A stretch of DNA of 64,000 nt, from positions 1 through 64,000 of the forward strand of contig NZ_AJQE01000289.1 of assembly GCF_000261685.1 (NCBI RefSeq), given 5' to 3'. Shown here one piece after another: positions 44,639 to 53,470 of this stretch. Position 1 is the first letter of the stretch. Every line of letters starts with the position of its first letter. The notes under the pieces are model-generated. The model searched no databases. It was not told the origin of the DNA and worked only from the letters and a program-made list of their open reading frames with translations. Source of the stretch: Bradyrhizobium genomosp. I (2014) (lineage in GTDB: Bacteria; Pseudomonadota; Alphaproteobacteria; Rhizobiales; Xanthobacteraceae). A program made the translations under genes and the position numbers.

Positions 44639-46375
44639 TCAACGCGGCCATTCAAGGGAGTCGACCGCGTTCGGGCGGTCTTCCGTTAGAGTTTGGATGA
44701 AGGCGTCGATCTGCCCATTGAGACTGGCGAACAGCTTGTCCAAGGCAAGACCATCCGACAGGACCTCACCAGTTGTGCGACCGGCGTCAGCGGTATGTGC
44801 AGCGACGTTGGCGAGGCTTTTAGTGACTGATCTGGTTGCATTAACTGCAGCGGTGGCCCTCTCTGCGATCACTCTTGTTGTGGCGCTTTGTTGCTCAACT
44901 GCTGTCGCTATGGCCCCGACGCTCTCTTCGGTATGCTGCGTCAAGTCTGACACCGACTGCATCTTTTCAATAGCGCGTTTCGCAGCTTCCTGGATACCGT
45001 CGGTTTGTTGCTTGATTGCTTCGATTGCGGCGGCGGTCTGCTTAGCGAGTTCCTTGACCTCGGAGGCAACTACCCCAAAGCCTTTCCCGAGGTTGCCGGC
45101 TCGCGATGCCTCAATTGTCGCGTTTAGCGCAAGCAAATCTGTTTGAGCAGCGATCTTATGAATGAGGGACAGAATATCTCCGATACTCCTTATCCGAGAG
45201 TCTAACGTATTGATCGCCGCATTCGTTTGCTGACACGTCCTATTTGCGGCCGCGGCAAATTGGGCCGTTTCATTTGCGTGCAGAGAGATAGATGCAATCG
45301 AAGCCGACAGTTCCGCGGTCGCAGATGAAACAACCTCGACACTTTCGACGGTTTCATCGGTTCTATTCACCATCTGCTGTCGTTGCTGATCCACATCGTC
45401 CATCTGGCTTTTCATCGTCTCAATGCGCTTCAATATCTGCGTGGCGGCATCAGAAGCCTCCTCCGTTACGCGCCCCACGGTTTTGCGGAAGCGATGCAAC
45501 GTTGTCTCGAGCAGCCGCCTGCGCGCTTCGTCCTTCTCCTTGTTCACCTGGCCGACAAATGCCCGGACCCGGCTGTGCCTGGGATTGCTGAAGAACTCCG
45601 CCGGAGGATTGACCTCAATGATTTCGCCCGACTCCATGAAAACAATGCGATCTGCAACCTCACGCGCGAAGCTCATTTCGTGGGTCACACAGAGCATTGT
45701 TACGCCCCCGGATTTCGCTAAAGAGACCATCACGTCGAGCACCTCCTTGGTCATTTCCGGATCAAGCGCAGATGTGGGTTCATCGAATAGCAGAACCTTG
45801 GGTTTCATAACGAGAGATCGCGCTATCGCAGCCCGCTGCTGCTGTCCTCCAGACAGCGACCCCGGGTATTTGCCCGCTTGCTCCGAGATACGCACTTTTT
45901 CGAGATAAGACATTGCTAAATCGTCCGCGTCTGACTTCGATATCCGGCGAACTTTCAACAAAGGAAGGGTGCAGTTCTGAAGAACAGTCAGATGTGGGAA
46001 CAGATTGAACTGCTGGAACACCATTCCGACTTCACGACGCACTTTATCCACTTGGCCTTGTTCGTCGGTAAGTTCGATTCCCTCAACGATAATTTTTCCC
46101 TGCTGATGTCTCTCGAGCCCGTTAATGCAACGAATAAGTGTTGATTTTCCCGAACCTGACGGACCGGCGATTGCGACTCGCTCGCCTTCCGAGACGCACA
46201 GATCCACTTTACGCAATACCTGGAGAGTTCCAAACCATTTGCTGACGTCAGTCAGCCGAAGCGAGAAACGTTTCTTAACGTCGCCTGGATTATCGATCAT
46301 TTCCATCCCTGCGGCCGACATCTGCAAATTCGATCGGCCCGCAGGCAACTTGTCGTCCGTCGAAATAGCCGTCAA
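44639..46375 (-). CDS. Fusion of an amino-acid ABC ATPase with a cytoplasmic chemoreceptor signalling domain
   Basis: A single 578-codon frame holds a complete PAAT-type ATPase and then an MCP domain. ATPase motifs are Walker [10 protein letters not shown] at 71-79, Q-loop Q121, signature LSGGQQQR from 174, Walker B LLFDEP at 195-200 and H-loop H232. A charged helical linker (about 278-340) follows. The MCP hairpin tip is [20 protein letters not shown] at 408-427, then KGFGVVASEVKELA. There is no transmembrane segment, HAMP domain or CheR-binding pentapeptide (it ends SLEWPR). The continuity and key residues suggest both halves work. I infer a transporter-linked chemosensory input; the ATPase could dock on the permeases encoded at 39690-41107. 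Confidence 0.9.
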   Translation of the reverse strand: MTAISTDDKLPAGRSNLQMSAAGMEMIDNPGDVKKRFSLRLTDVSKWFGTLQVLRKVDLCVSEGERVAIAGPSGSGKSTLIRCINGLERHQQGKIIVEGIELTDEQGQVDKVRREVGMVFQQFNLFPHLTVLQNCTLPLLKVRRISKSDADDLAMSYLEKVRISEQAGKYPGSLSGGQQQRAAIARSLVMKPKVLLFDEPTSALDPEMTKEVLDVMVSLAKSGGVTMLCVTHEMSFAREVADRIVFMESGEIIEVNPPAEFFSNPRHSRVRAFVGQVNKEKDEARRRLLETTLHRFRKTVGRVTEEASDAATQILKRIETMKSQMDDVDQQRQQMVNRTDETVESVEVVSSATAELSASIASISLHANETAQFAAAANRTCQQTNAAINTLDSRIRSIGDILSLIHKIAAQTDLLALNATIEASRAGNLGKGFGVVASEVKELAKQTAAAIEAIKQQTDGIQEAAKRAIEKMQSVSDLTQHTEESVGAIATAVEQQSATTRVIAERATAAVNATRSVTKSLANVAAHTADAGRTTGEVLSDGLALDKLFASLNGQIDAFIQTLTEDRPNAVDSLEWPR

Positions 46376-46706
46376 TTGAATTTATAGAATGCGACACTAT
46401 CGTTTTCGTTGCTGACATTGCCTGCGCGATTGAGCTCCTCGAATAGCGCATCTCGATTTGCCTCGGATCACCTATCGTCGCCGCCTAGTGACGCGCTAGC
46501 AAGGATCATTCAATTGGAGTGAAGCAAGCCCGACCAACTCCTCGCCGAATCTTCATCAGTCAGTTGAATTTAATTCCTCGTTTCGCTTGCCACGCCATGT
46601 TGCTTCCGACGGGCTAAGGGAGCAAAATAATTGCGTATTCAGAGAGATTTAGATGCGGGTGCTGGATCTCTCGCCAAACTCAAAATAGGCACGAGCCCAA
46701 TATTAC
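46376..46706. other. A/T-richer intergenic region between the fusion gene and luxR
   Basis: These 331 bases separate divergent genes and should contain both promoters. I see no reading frame and no convincing lux-type dyad here. Base composition is clearly more A/T-rich than the left half of the window, as in transferred DNA. Confidence 0.45.
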
Positions 46707-47468
46707 ATGCCGATTCTGGGACATACGGTAGATCGCGGATTGCATCGCGTATTTCAGAACTTTATCGACCGCTTGTCGGCGGCAGACGATCTTGGGGATT
46801 TTTCTAGAGTCATCGCGGACACCGCGACCGCTTTGGATCTATCCTGTTTCGCCTATCTCGCTCTCCAACCCTCAAGGGATGACAAGCCGCGTCTAATCTC
46901 AACATATCCTTCGCGATGGACGACACATTACTTGCGCAATAAATACCAAACTGTCGACCCCGTTATTGGAGAGGCGCTTCAGAGTCCCGAGCCGTTCCGA
47001 TGGGGAATTGATTTGTCATCGAGATCCGCCTCGATGGCGGAGCGACAACTTCTCGATGAAGCCGCCCAATTCGGAATCCGATTTGGCTTTACTGTTCCCA
47101 TTCACGATGGGCACGGTCCAGTCGCCGCACTAACGTTTGCCGCTGACGAGAGACGGCCGCAATTCGAACAGTTCATTGATTCGCACGCGCGCGTTCTTCA
47201 GCTTATGGCAATGTACTTCCATGCCCACGTCCGCCGCAAGTTCGCGAACGAGCGAAGTGTCGGTGGAGTACGCATGTCTCCTCGCGAGCTTGAATGCTTG
47301 GAATGGGCTTCGCGAGGGAAAAGCGCTTGGGAGATTGGATGCATCCTCGGCATTTCGCGCAACACCGTTGCATACTATTTAGAGAACGCAAAAGAAAAGC
47401 TTGGAGTTCGGACTGTTGTGCAAGCGGTGACGCGCCTAGCCGCTGCAAATAAAGAAGAGCGAAATTAG
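46707..47468 (+). CDS. LuxR-family autoinducer-binding regulator
   Basis: The 253-residue protein has an N-terminal acyl-homoserine-lactone-binding domain with the conserved W71, Y75, D84, P85 and W99 (YPSRWTTHY to FRWGID). A C-terminal LuxR HTH follows at about 190-240 (MSPRELECLEWASRGKSAWEIGCILGISRNTVAYYLENAKEKLGV). It is 84 bases upstream of a luxI gene on the same strand. By analogy with rhizobial symbiosis islands and Ti plasmids, it probably controls transfer genes in a density-dependent way. Confidence 0.93.
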   Translation: MPILGHTVDRGLHRVFQNFIDRLSAADDLGDFSRVIADTATALDLSCFAYLALQPSRDDKPRLISTYPSRWTTHYLRNKYQTVDPVIGEALQSPEPFRWGIDLSSRSASMAERQLLDEAAQFGIRFGFTVPIHDGHGPVAALTFAADERRPQFEQFIDSHARVLQLMAMYFHAHVRRKFANERSVGGVRMSPRELECLEWASRGKSAWEIGCILGISRNTVAYYLENAKEKLGVRTVVQAVTRLAAANKEERN

Positions 47469-47475
47469 GACACGC

Positions 47476-47494
47476 ACCCCCTACAACTACAGGT
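47476..47494 (+). promoter_or_regulatory. Lux-box-like element upstream of the autoinducer synthase
   Basis: ACCCCCTACAACTACAGGT lies 59 bases before the luxI ATG. Its right half (CTACAGGT) and left edge (ACC) match the lux box pattern, but the left half is degenerate. It is a plausible site for the adjacent LuxR protein. Confidence 0.4.
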
Positions 47495-47552
47495 GATGAA
47501 TTAGATCAAAAATCCCGATCAAAGGAGGTGGCACCACTTTCCTGGAGGGACC

Positions 47553-48185
47553 ATGATTCAGCTCATCACACAATCTTCTTATGGGGAATTTTCCGACACT
47601 CTCGTTGAGATGTATCGCCTGCGGCATCGTGTTTTCAAGCTCCGCATGGGATGGGACGTTCAAACTAGCGGCGACATGGAGATCGACGATTTCGATGCAC
47701 TGCACCCCGCCTACCTAGCGCAACTATGTGAAAGCGGCCAAGTGCAAGGTTCCGTTCGCCTGCTTCCCACGCTTGGCCCGACCATGCTTCGCGACACCTT
47801 TCCCGCGCTTCTTGAAGGCCAACCCGCGCCGTCAACTCCTCAGGTTTGGGAAAGTAGTAGATTCGCAATCGATGTTGCTGCCGACGCTCCAAAAGGGGAT
47901 CACCGCATCACTCGTGCCGCTTACGAGCTGTTTGCGGGAATGGTCGAGTTCGGGCTTTCACGGCAGCTCACCGATATCGTTACCGTCACCGATGTCCGAA
48001 TGGAAAGAATCCTTCGACGCGCCGGCTGGCCCCTGCGACGCATTGGCAATCCTTCCACGGTTGGCAATACTTTGGCCGTGGCGGGTTACCTTGCAATTTC
48101 GAGTGAGATTCTCTCCAACCTTCGCAAGGCTGGCGGCCTTTCGATGCCGGCTCTTTGGACGCCAGTAATTTTCGCGGCCGCCTAG
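47553..48185 (+). CDS. Acyl-homoserine-lactone synthase (LuxI family)
   Basis: The 210-residue enzyme shows all invariant family residues: R24, F28 and W34 near the start, D45/D48, R69, F83, and E100 with R103 in VWESSRFAID. It makes an acyl-homoserine lactone from S-adenosylmethionine and an acyl-ACP or acyl-CoA. The acyl group cannot be read from sequence. GGAGGG precedes the ATG. It is probably under positive feedback from the upstream LuxR protein. Confidence 0.94.
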   Translation: MIQLITQSSYGEFSDTLVEMYRLRHRVFKLRMGWDVQTSGDMEIDDFDALHPAYLAQLCESGQVQGSVRLLPTLGPTMLRDTFPALLEGQPAPSTPQVWESSRFAIDVAADAPKGDHRITRAAYELFAGMVEFGLSRQLTDIVTVTDVRMERILRRAGWPLRRIGNPSTVGNTLAVAGYLAISSEILSNLRKAGGLSMPALWTPVIFAAA

Positions 48186-48266
48186 AACGATCAACACCAA
48201 CAGACGAGATGGCGTCCCGCGAAAAGCGGGAGGCCATGTCTTGCGGCTTGCTACCGAGTAACGAAC

Positions 48267-49226
48267 GTGGCCGAAATTAGCAATAGATACGATCATCGCC
48301 ACGCGGCAAAGGCTGTTGACCTGCAGCAGCTTCGACTTACGGTTGCCGCTTCTGACTACGGAAGCTTTCGACGAGCGGCAGAAGCGCTTTCGATCAAGCA
48401 CACGGCCTTCAGCCGTGCTATAGGTCAGCTCGAGTACTTGGTAGGGACCTCGCTGTTCGAGCGGTCAAGCGGTGGAATCAAGCCTACTCTGGCTGGCCGA
48501 GCGGTTTTGCGAATCGCACGGTTGATCCTAGAACAAGTTGACATGCTTGTTGACGCAGGGAGGTCCGGTAGTCGCGGCGATACTGGCCATCTCGTTATCG
48601 GCTTCTTCACATCTATGTCTACCGGCAATTTGCGAGCTACGATAGCAGAACTCAAAAAGCTGCTCCCACGGCTCGAACTAGTAACGATGGAACGCTCTCG
48701 CTTCCGTCTGATTACCGCTCTCCGTAACGGAACAGCTGACGTGGTCGTTAGTCCTGGACGCATACCTTCGAAGGACATCAAATCACTGCTGCTCTGGAGC
48801 GAACGCATCCTGATCTCGCTGCCTCAGGATCACTGCCTGGCGTCACGTGAGATCGTCTATTGGACAGATTTGCGTAACGAAAACATTCTTCTGAGCAAGT
48901 ATGATCCGGGGCCAGAGCTTGAGGATCTCTTGATTTCGAAGCTCGTGCTACCTGACGACCGCCCAAGGGTAGAGCGCCACGATGTAAGCCGTGGCATCAT
49001 CAAGAGTCTGACGAGTATGGGCATGGGGCTCAGTCTGGTGATGGAATCGGATATTGGTGCAAGCTTCGCTGGCCTTGTGTACCGGGAGTTGCAGGACGGA
49101 GCGGGACCAAGCCGGGTGGACTTCCATGCGCATTGGCGCGACGACAATGAAAATCCGGCTCTGAAGCGATTCCTCAGCCTGTTAGCAGAACGCTATCCCT
49201 CACCCACGCCGGCTCTTGGAGAATGA
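48267..49226 (+). CDS. LysR-family regulator of the conjugative element
   Basis: The 319-residue protein starts at GTG 48267. The HTH (LQQLRLTVAASDYGSFRRAAEALSIKHTAFSRAIGQLEYLVG, about 19-60) is followed by a divergent effector domain. Genes of this type are often found beside trb operons in rhizobial islands. Its 3' end overlaps the oppositely oriented DUF2274 gene by 34 bases, so transcripts of the two converge. Confidence 0.88.
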   Translation: MAEISNRYDHRHAAKAVDLQQLRLTVAASDYGSFRRAAEALSIKHTAFSRAIGQLEYLVGTSLFERSSGGIKPTLAGRAVLRIARLILEQVDMLVDAGRSGSRGDTGHLVIGFFTSMSTGNLRATIAELKKLLPRLELVTMERSRFRLITALRNGTADVVVSPGRIPSKDIKSLLLWSERILISLPQDHCLASREIVYWTDLRNENILLSKYDPGPELEDLLISKLVLPDDRPRVERHDVSRGIIKSLTSMGMGLSLVMESDIGASFAGLVYRELQDGAGPSRVDFHAHWRDDNENPALKRFLSLLAERYPSPTPALGE

Positions 49227-49438
49227 TTGGTTCGTCTCGCCTTTGCAAACCCGCGGTCTGTGGCCATAAAGCGCGCTAGCATTGGGGCGACTAGCTTCCC
49301 CGGATCAACGCGCTGTCCATTTTCGCGAGCCAGGGCCTCTGCGTAGGCGATGAGATCCCTATGAACGGATGCTGGAAGCTCGGCGGTAATCTTGACCGGC
49401 TTGTCGTCAAGCAATTCTCCTATTCTAAGCTTAGGCAT
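49193..49438 (-). CDS. DUF2274 family protein, trb-operon associated
   Basis: ATG 49438 gives an 81-residue protein beginning MPKLRIGELLDDKPVKITAELPASVHRDL, the hallmark of DUF2274. This small, probably ribbon-helix-helix-like protein is typically encoded directly after trbI in alphaproteobacterial conjugation operons, as here (four bases apart). Its role is unknown, possibly regulatory. The 3' end overlaps the LysR gene. Confidence 0.88.
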   Translation of the reverse strand: MPKLRIGELLDDKPVKITAELPASVHRDLIAYAEALARENGQRVDPGKLVAPMLARFMATDRGFAKARRTNHSPRAGVGEG

Positions 49439-49442
49439 CTCG

Positions 49443-50654
49443 TTATCCTCCGTAAGGCGCAAGGATGAGGTCTCGATTGACAAGTACGCGAACCGGGAAA
49501 CCTGGTCGCACGGTGAGAGTGGGCTGGATGTTAAGGCTGCGCCGAACTATCTGCTGCCCGGTCTGGTTCAGTGAATCCGAGGCGCCGTGTCGCAGTGCCT
49601 GGATGATTGCGCTATCGTTGCTGTTGGTGTCCGAACCCGCACCCAGTTCGGTCCCGACGGCGAGAAACGTCGATAATGCCGCGGCCTTGAAGAGTTCGCC
49701 CCAGTGGTTGTCGACTTGGTCTTCGAGGCCTGCATATCCGGCAGCGTCCGCGCCTGGCTGCCGCTCGAGAACGATGGAACGTCCATTCGGCATAATCAGG
49801 CGGGTCCAGACGAGCAGAACGCGCGACTGACCGAAAGTGACCTGGCTATCGTAAACCCCGATCAGACGCGCTCCTTGGGGCACTAACAAGAACCGGCCGG
49901 AGGGCGTGTCGTATACGTTTTCAGTCACCTGCGCGGTGATTTGCCCGGGCAGATCGGATCTAATCCCTGTGATCAGAGCTCCAGGAATCACGGTACCAGC
50001 CTGCACGACATAGGGTGAAGCCGGCGTGGTGATGCGGTCAGAACTGACCGTGCGGCGGTCCACAGAAGCGTTGACGAAGGCAAGCTTGCGGTCTTGACCG
50101 TTTTGCGCCGCTCCATCGTCGCCCGGACTTGTTGCGTTCGGCGACATAAGACGGTCGCTTTCAACAGCCGCGGCCGCGGGCGGACGCACTTCCTTTCCAT
50201 TGGTCGAAGCGAACAAATGGCTGATGCGTGCAGCTTCGGTTTCTTGTTCTCGACGCTGCTGTTCCGGATCTCCGCCGATCGCCGGCGGCTGGCCCTGGGC
50301 CGCGAGGATGGGGCGACCGAGGTCACCGGGCAGCGGCGGACCAAGCTGCGGGATCGGCTGATGGGGAACGCCAGAATAGTCCTTTGGCAGCATCGTGATG
50401 CCGTCAGCAACATTGTGATGGTCGGTGCTGTAAAGCTCATCGGCCGCCTGATTTCGGGGGCGATTGCTCTGCAGCGACCACAGCACCGCCCCACCGATGA
50501 CGAGCAATGCGACCGCGCTCCCGCCCGCCAAGACCTTCCGTGACAATCTTGTCACGCGCGGATGCTCTGCTCTCAAGCGGAAACTTTCGGACTTTTCCCC
50601 TTGTGTCTCCGAGGGAGCCGCTTGCTCGTCATTGTTTGCATTCCGCGTGTTCAT
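49443..50654 (-). CDS. trbI: Conjugal transfer protein TrbI (VirB10 family)
   Basis: The 403-residue protein has a cytoplasmic N-terminus, one membrane helix (about 41-62, VLAGGSAVALLVIGGAVLW), a proline-rich linker and the C-terminal VirB10/TraB beta-barrel (VVQAGTVIPGALITGIRSDLPG). It forms the inner/outer membrane-spanning part of the type IV secretion core. It overlaps trbG by four bases. It appears complete. Confidence 0.94.
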   Translation of the reverse strand: MNTRNANNDEQAAPSETQGEKSESFRLRAEHPRVTRLSRKVLAGGSAVALLVIGGAVLWSLQSNRPRNQAADELYSTDHHNVADGITMLPKDYSGVPHQPIPQLGPPLPGDLGRPILAAQGQPPAIGGDPEQQRREQETEAARISHLFASTNGKEVRPPAAAAVESDRLMSPNATSPGDDGAAQNGQDRKLAFVNASVDRRTVSSDRITTPASPYVVQAGTVIPGALITGIRSDLPGQITAQVTENVYDTPSGRFLLVPQGARLIGVYDSQVTFGQSRVLLVWTRLIMPNGRSIVLERQPGADAAGYAGLEDQVDNHWGELFKAAALSTFLAVGTELGAGSDTNSNDSAIIQALRHGASDSLNQTGQQIVRRSLNIQPTLTVRPGFPVRVLVNRDLILAPYGG

Positions 50655-51682
50655 GACGACGGTCTCCCGTCAGTCCTGACAATCCTGACCTTCTGTTGAT
50701 GTTCGCCGCCAAGCCGCAGTTCCGCGGCAGCAAACAGCCGATCGACGATCAATACGTTGGCGTAAGCACGATAGTTGACGAGTTCGGTCTTGCCGTCTGG
50801 ACCAATGACGAAGAGCGGAGGCATCTCGCCTTGCACAATCCCCGCCGGGAATTCGATGTAGACCTTGCGGCCATCGTCATATGCGGCGAGCGGCCGCCAG
50901 GGAGGACTGTCCCCTTCGATGGCATAGCGGGAGATGCGTTGCGCCGGCTCCGGAATAACGGGCTTCAGGGCGACCGAGCGCGATCGTTCGCGCACGGTTT
51001 CTGGATAGTACCAGGCAACAGAGGGCATGTATGGCCGCTCGCGGGAGCGGAGCTCGATCAGGTAGGTGCGCCGGTCAGTATTGACCACCAGGTTGGTCTC
51101 GATCGACGCTCGGGTCGGCTTGACCAGGATATGGACCCGCCGTGTGTCGCCGCTCCCGCTCTCGGTATCGCCCACAACCCAGCGTACGGTATCTCCGGCC
51201 GCGATCGGCCCCGATCCCGTCAACTGTTCTCCCTCCTCGAGCGCGATATCCGTGATCTGCCCTGGTGCTGCGTAAATCTGATAGAGCGCTCCGGGACTGT
51301 AGGCGTAGATTTGCGCCGCGTTGAAATACCCCCGCTTGCGTGGTTCGACCCGAGCCGCGCTGTTTGCCGTCTCAACACGGCTCACGGGTTCAGCGTCTTC
51401 TTTCCCTCCCGACTTGCCCCCGAGCGCGGGTTTCCAGAGAGGTGGAACGTGCAGCGGTCTCGGTTTGTCGTCGGGAGCCACTGGGCGCGCCAACGGAGGC
51501 ACTTCCGCGTCATAGCTGATCTCCGGCGGAAGGTAGGTCGCGCAGCCACCGAGCGCAGAAGAACAAAGCAGAAGAGCAGACAGGAATGCACGCTTCGAGG
51601 TCACGAACTCGGGCCAAGCCGAATTGAGCCTGGATTCTGCGAAGTGATTCATCGAATGAACGCCAGACTTCGTCTTGGTCAC
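50651..51682 (-). CDS. trbG: Conjugal transfer protein TrbG (VirB9 family)
   Basis: GTG 51682 is preferred: AGGAG lies eight bases upstream and it overlaps the trbF stop. The alternative is ATG 51652. The 343-residue product has a lipobox SALGGC with C47, so it is probably an outer-membrane-associated lipoprotein-like component. A VirB9 core follows (VHILVKPTRASIETNLVVNTDRRTY). It joins TrbI in the secretion core complex. Confidence 0.92.
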   Translation of the reverse strand: MTKTKSGVHSMNHFAESRLNSAWPEFVTSKRAFLSALLLCSSALGGCATYLPPEISYDAEVPPLARPVAPDDKPRPLHVPPLWKPALGGKSGGKEDAEPVSRVETANSAARVEPRKRGYFNAAQIYAYSPGALYQIYAAPGQITDIALEEGEQLTGSGPIAAGDTVRWVVGDTESGSGDTRRVHILVKPTRASIETNLVVNTDRRTYLIELRSRERPYMPSVAWYYPETVRERSRSVALKPVIPEPAQRISRYAIEGDSPPWRPLAAYDDGRKVYIEFPAGIVQGEMPPLFVIGPDGKTELVNYRAYANVLIVDRLFAAAELRLGGEHQQKVRIVRTDGRPSS

Positions 51683-52362
51683 TGACTCAACTCCTTTGAC
51701 CAGTTGATGGCGCGAACGTAGACGCCAAGAGGATTCTTGCGCAGACGCTCGGCATCTCGCGGCGTTTCGATCACGATGGTGAGAATGGCCGTCCAGCGCT
51801 CGGTCGAGTTCAACGAACCGTTGTCGTAGACACGCTCGGTCCACGCGACCCGAAAGCTTTCCGACGACGCGCGAATGACGCTCGAGACATCGACGGAGAT
51901 TTGGAGCTTGCCCAACTTGGCGAACGGGTCGTTGTTGCGCGCATAATCGTTGAGCGCGGCTGCGCCGCGATCAGTAGTAAAGTCATAGGCCCGGAGCCAA
52001 TTCTGGCGCAGAATGATGCCGTCAGCGGGTAGACCCCTGACATCTTCGATAAAGCGTGCCAGATGGTAGGCGATCTGCGCATCTGTCGGCTGATAGTCGA
52101 TGTTGGCCGGTGCAACTCTTTGGGCCTGGCCAAGATGATCGACTTCGACAACCCAGGGCGTGATCGATCCTTGGCTCGATTGCCAGACAAGGCTGCCTGC
52201 GAGTCCAGCCGATAGCATCAAGCAGCCGAACGCCATCAGGCGCCAGTTTTTGGCCTGCACGCGTGCAGATCCAATGCGTTCGTCCCAAACCTGCGCTGCT
52301 TTCTGATACGGTGTGACCGGTTCGGGCATGCGCCCGTAATGAACGGAAGTTCGTCTAAACAT
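51679..52362 (-). CDS. trbF: Conjugal transfer protein TrbF (VirB8-like)
   Basis: ATG 52362 (MFRRTSVHYGRMPEPVTPYQKA) is the usual TrbF start; the upstream frame to 52425 lacks similarity. The 227-residue product has one N-terminal transmembrane helix (about 41-60) and a periplasmic VirB8-like domain. It is an assembly factor of the mating-pair-formation channel. It is followed by trbG with a four-base overlap. Confidence 0.93.
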   Translation of the reverse strand: MFRRTSVHYGRMPEPVTPYQKAAQVWDERIGSARVQAKNWRLMAFGCLMLSAGLAGSLVWQSSQGSITPWVVEVDHLGQAQRVAPANIDYQPTDAQIAYHLARFIEDVRGLPADGIILRQNWLRAYDFTTDRGAAALNDYARNNDPFAKLGKLQISVDVSSVIRASSESFRVAWTERVYDNGSLNSTERWTAILTIVIETPRDAERLRKNPLGVYVRAINWSKELSQ

Positions 52363-52454
52363 CGATGGTTGCCCCTGGTATCGAGTGATCGCTTTCAAGT
52401 CGTGGGATGGAAAGATTTGAGGCACGCTGTGCCGCAGAGGTGGACCGGTCCGTC

Positions 52455-53470
52455 TCAGCGCTCTCCTTCGGACAAATCAACGGAGGAACCGCTACCACCA
52501 TGATCGCCCGAGCGGACGGCCTGGCCAGCAGCCGAGGCACCATGCCGAATGGTCTCGGCGCGCTTCATGCGGCGAGCCCAATCAGGCTGCCCTTCGGCCG
52601 CCGCACTCGCGCCCTGATCGCCCGCTGAGCTACGTCCGTTGGCAGCCGCAGCTCGACGCAATGGACTGGTCGCAGCCGAAGCGCCCGCCTCCGCGACGCC
52701 AGCTAGGCCGCCGCTTCGATAGGCGGCTGATGCTCCGCTTATGACAGCGCCGCCACCGCGCGCGGCGCCTGTAATCCCACCACCAGCGAGACCGGCACCG
52801 CCAGCGGCAAGTCCCGCGCCAGCCGCAACAATGCCGCCGGCAGCAAGGCCTGTTCCAATCGCGGCTCCGGCGCCGAGTTGAGGTCCGCCCGACACCAGGC
52901 CGTTTGCGATACCTGGACCGAAGATCCCGAGACCCAGCAAGGAAAGCGCCGCGAGCACCAGCGTCATCGCGTCTTCGATGGTCGGCTGGTTGCCGCCGAA
53001 GCCAGCGGTGAACTGCGAGAACAAGGTCGATCCGATGCCGACGATAACGGCCAGAACGAGAACTTTGATTCCAGAGGATATGACATTGCCCAAGACCCGC
53101 TCTGCCGCGAAAGCCGTCTTGCCAAACAAGCCAAAGGGAATGAGCACGAAGCCGGCCAGCGTCGTAAGCTTGAACTCGATCAGGGTGACGAAGAGCTGGA
53201 TCGCCAGAATGAAGAAGGCGAGCAGCACCACGACCCAAGCGAACAGGAGAACGACGATTTGGACGAAATTCTCGAAAAAGCTGATGTAGCCCATCAGGTT
53301 GGAGATCGACTCAAGCAATGGTCGGCCGGCATCAAGTCCTACCTGAGCGATCTTTCCCGGCCGCAGGAAATCCGATGCAGACAGGCTTGCGCCGGATGCT
53401 TTCAGCCCGAGACCGGCAAAGCTCTCGAAGACGATGCGCGCCAGGCTGTTCCAGTTCCCGATGAGATAGC
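52455..53470 (-). pseudogene. trbL: trbL, 5'-truncated (VirB6-like conjugation protein)
   Basis: From YLIGNWNSLARIVFESFAGLG (about 53470) down to the stop at 52455, the sequence is a good TrbL, with helices such as FVQIVVLLFAWVVVLLAFFIL and a long Ala/Gly-rich C-terminus. The first 70-90 residues of TrbL, including its first helices, are absent. Upstream DNA belongs to a methyltransferase/helicase gene. A short in-frame leader from 53510 is foreign. The product, if made, would not be a normal VirB6-like channel protein. Confidence 0.87.
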
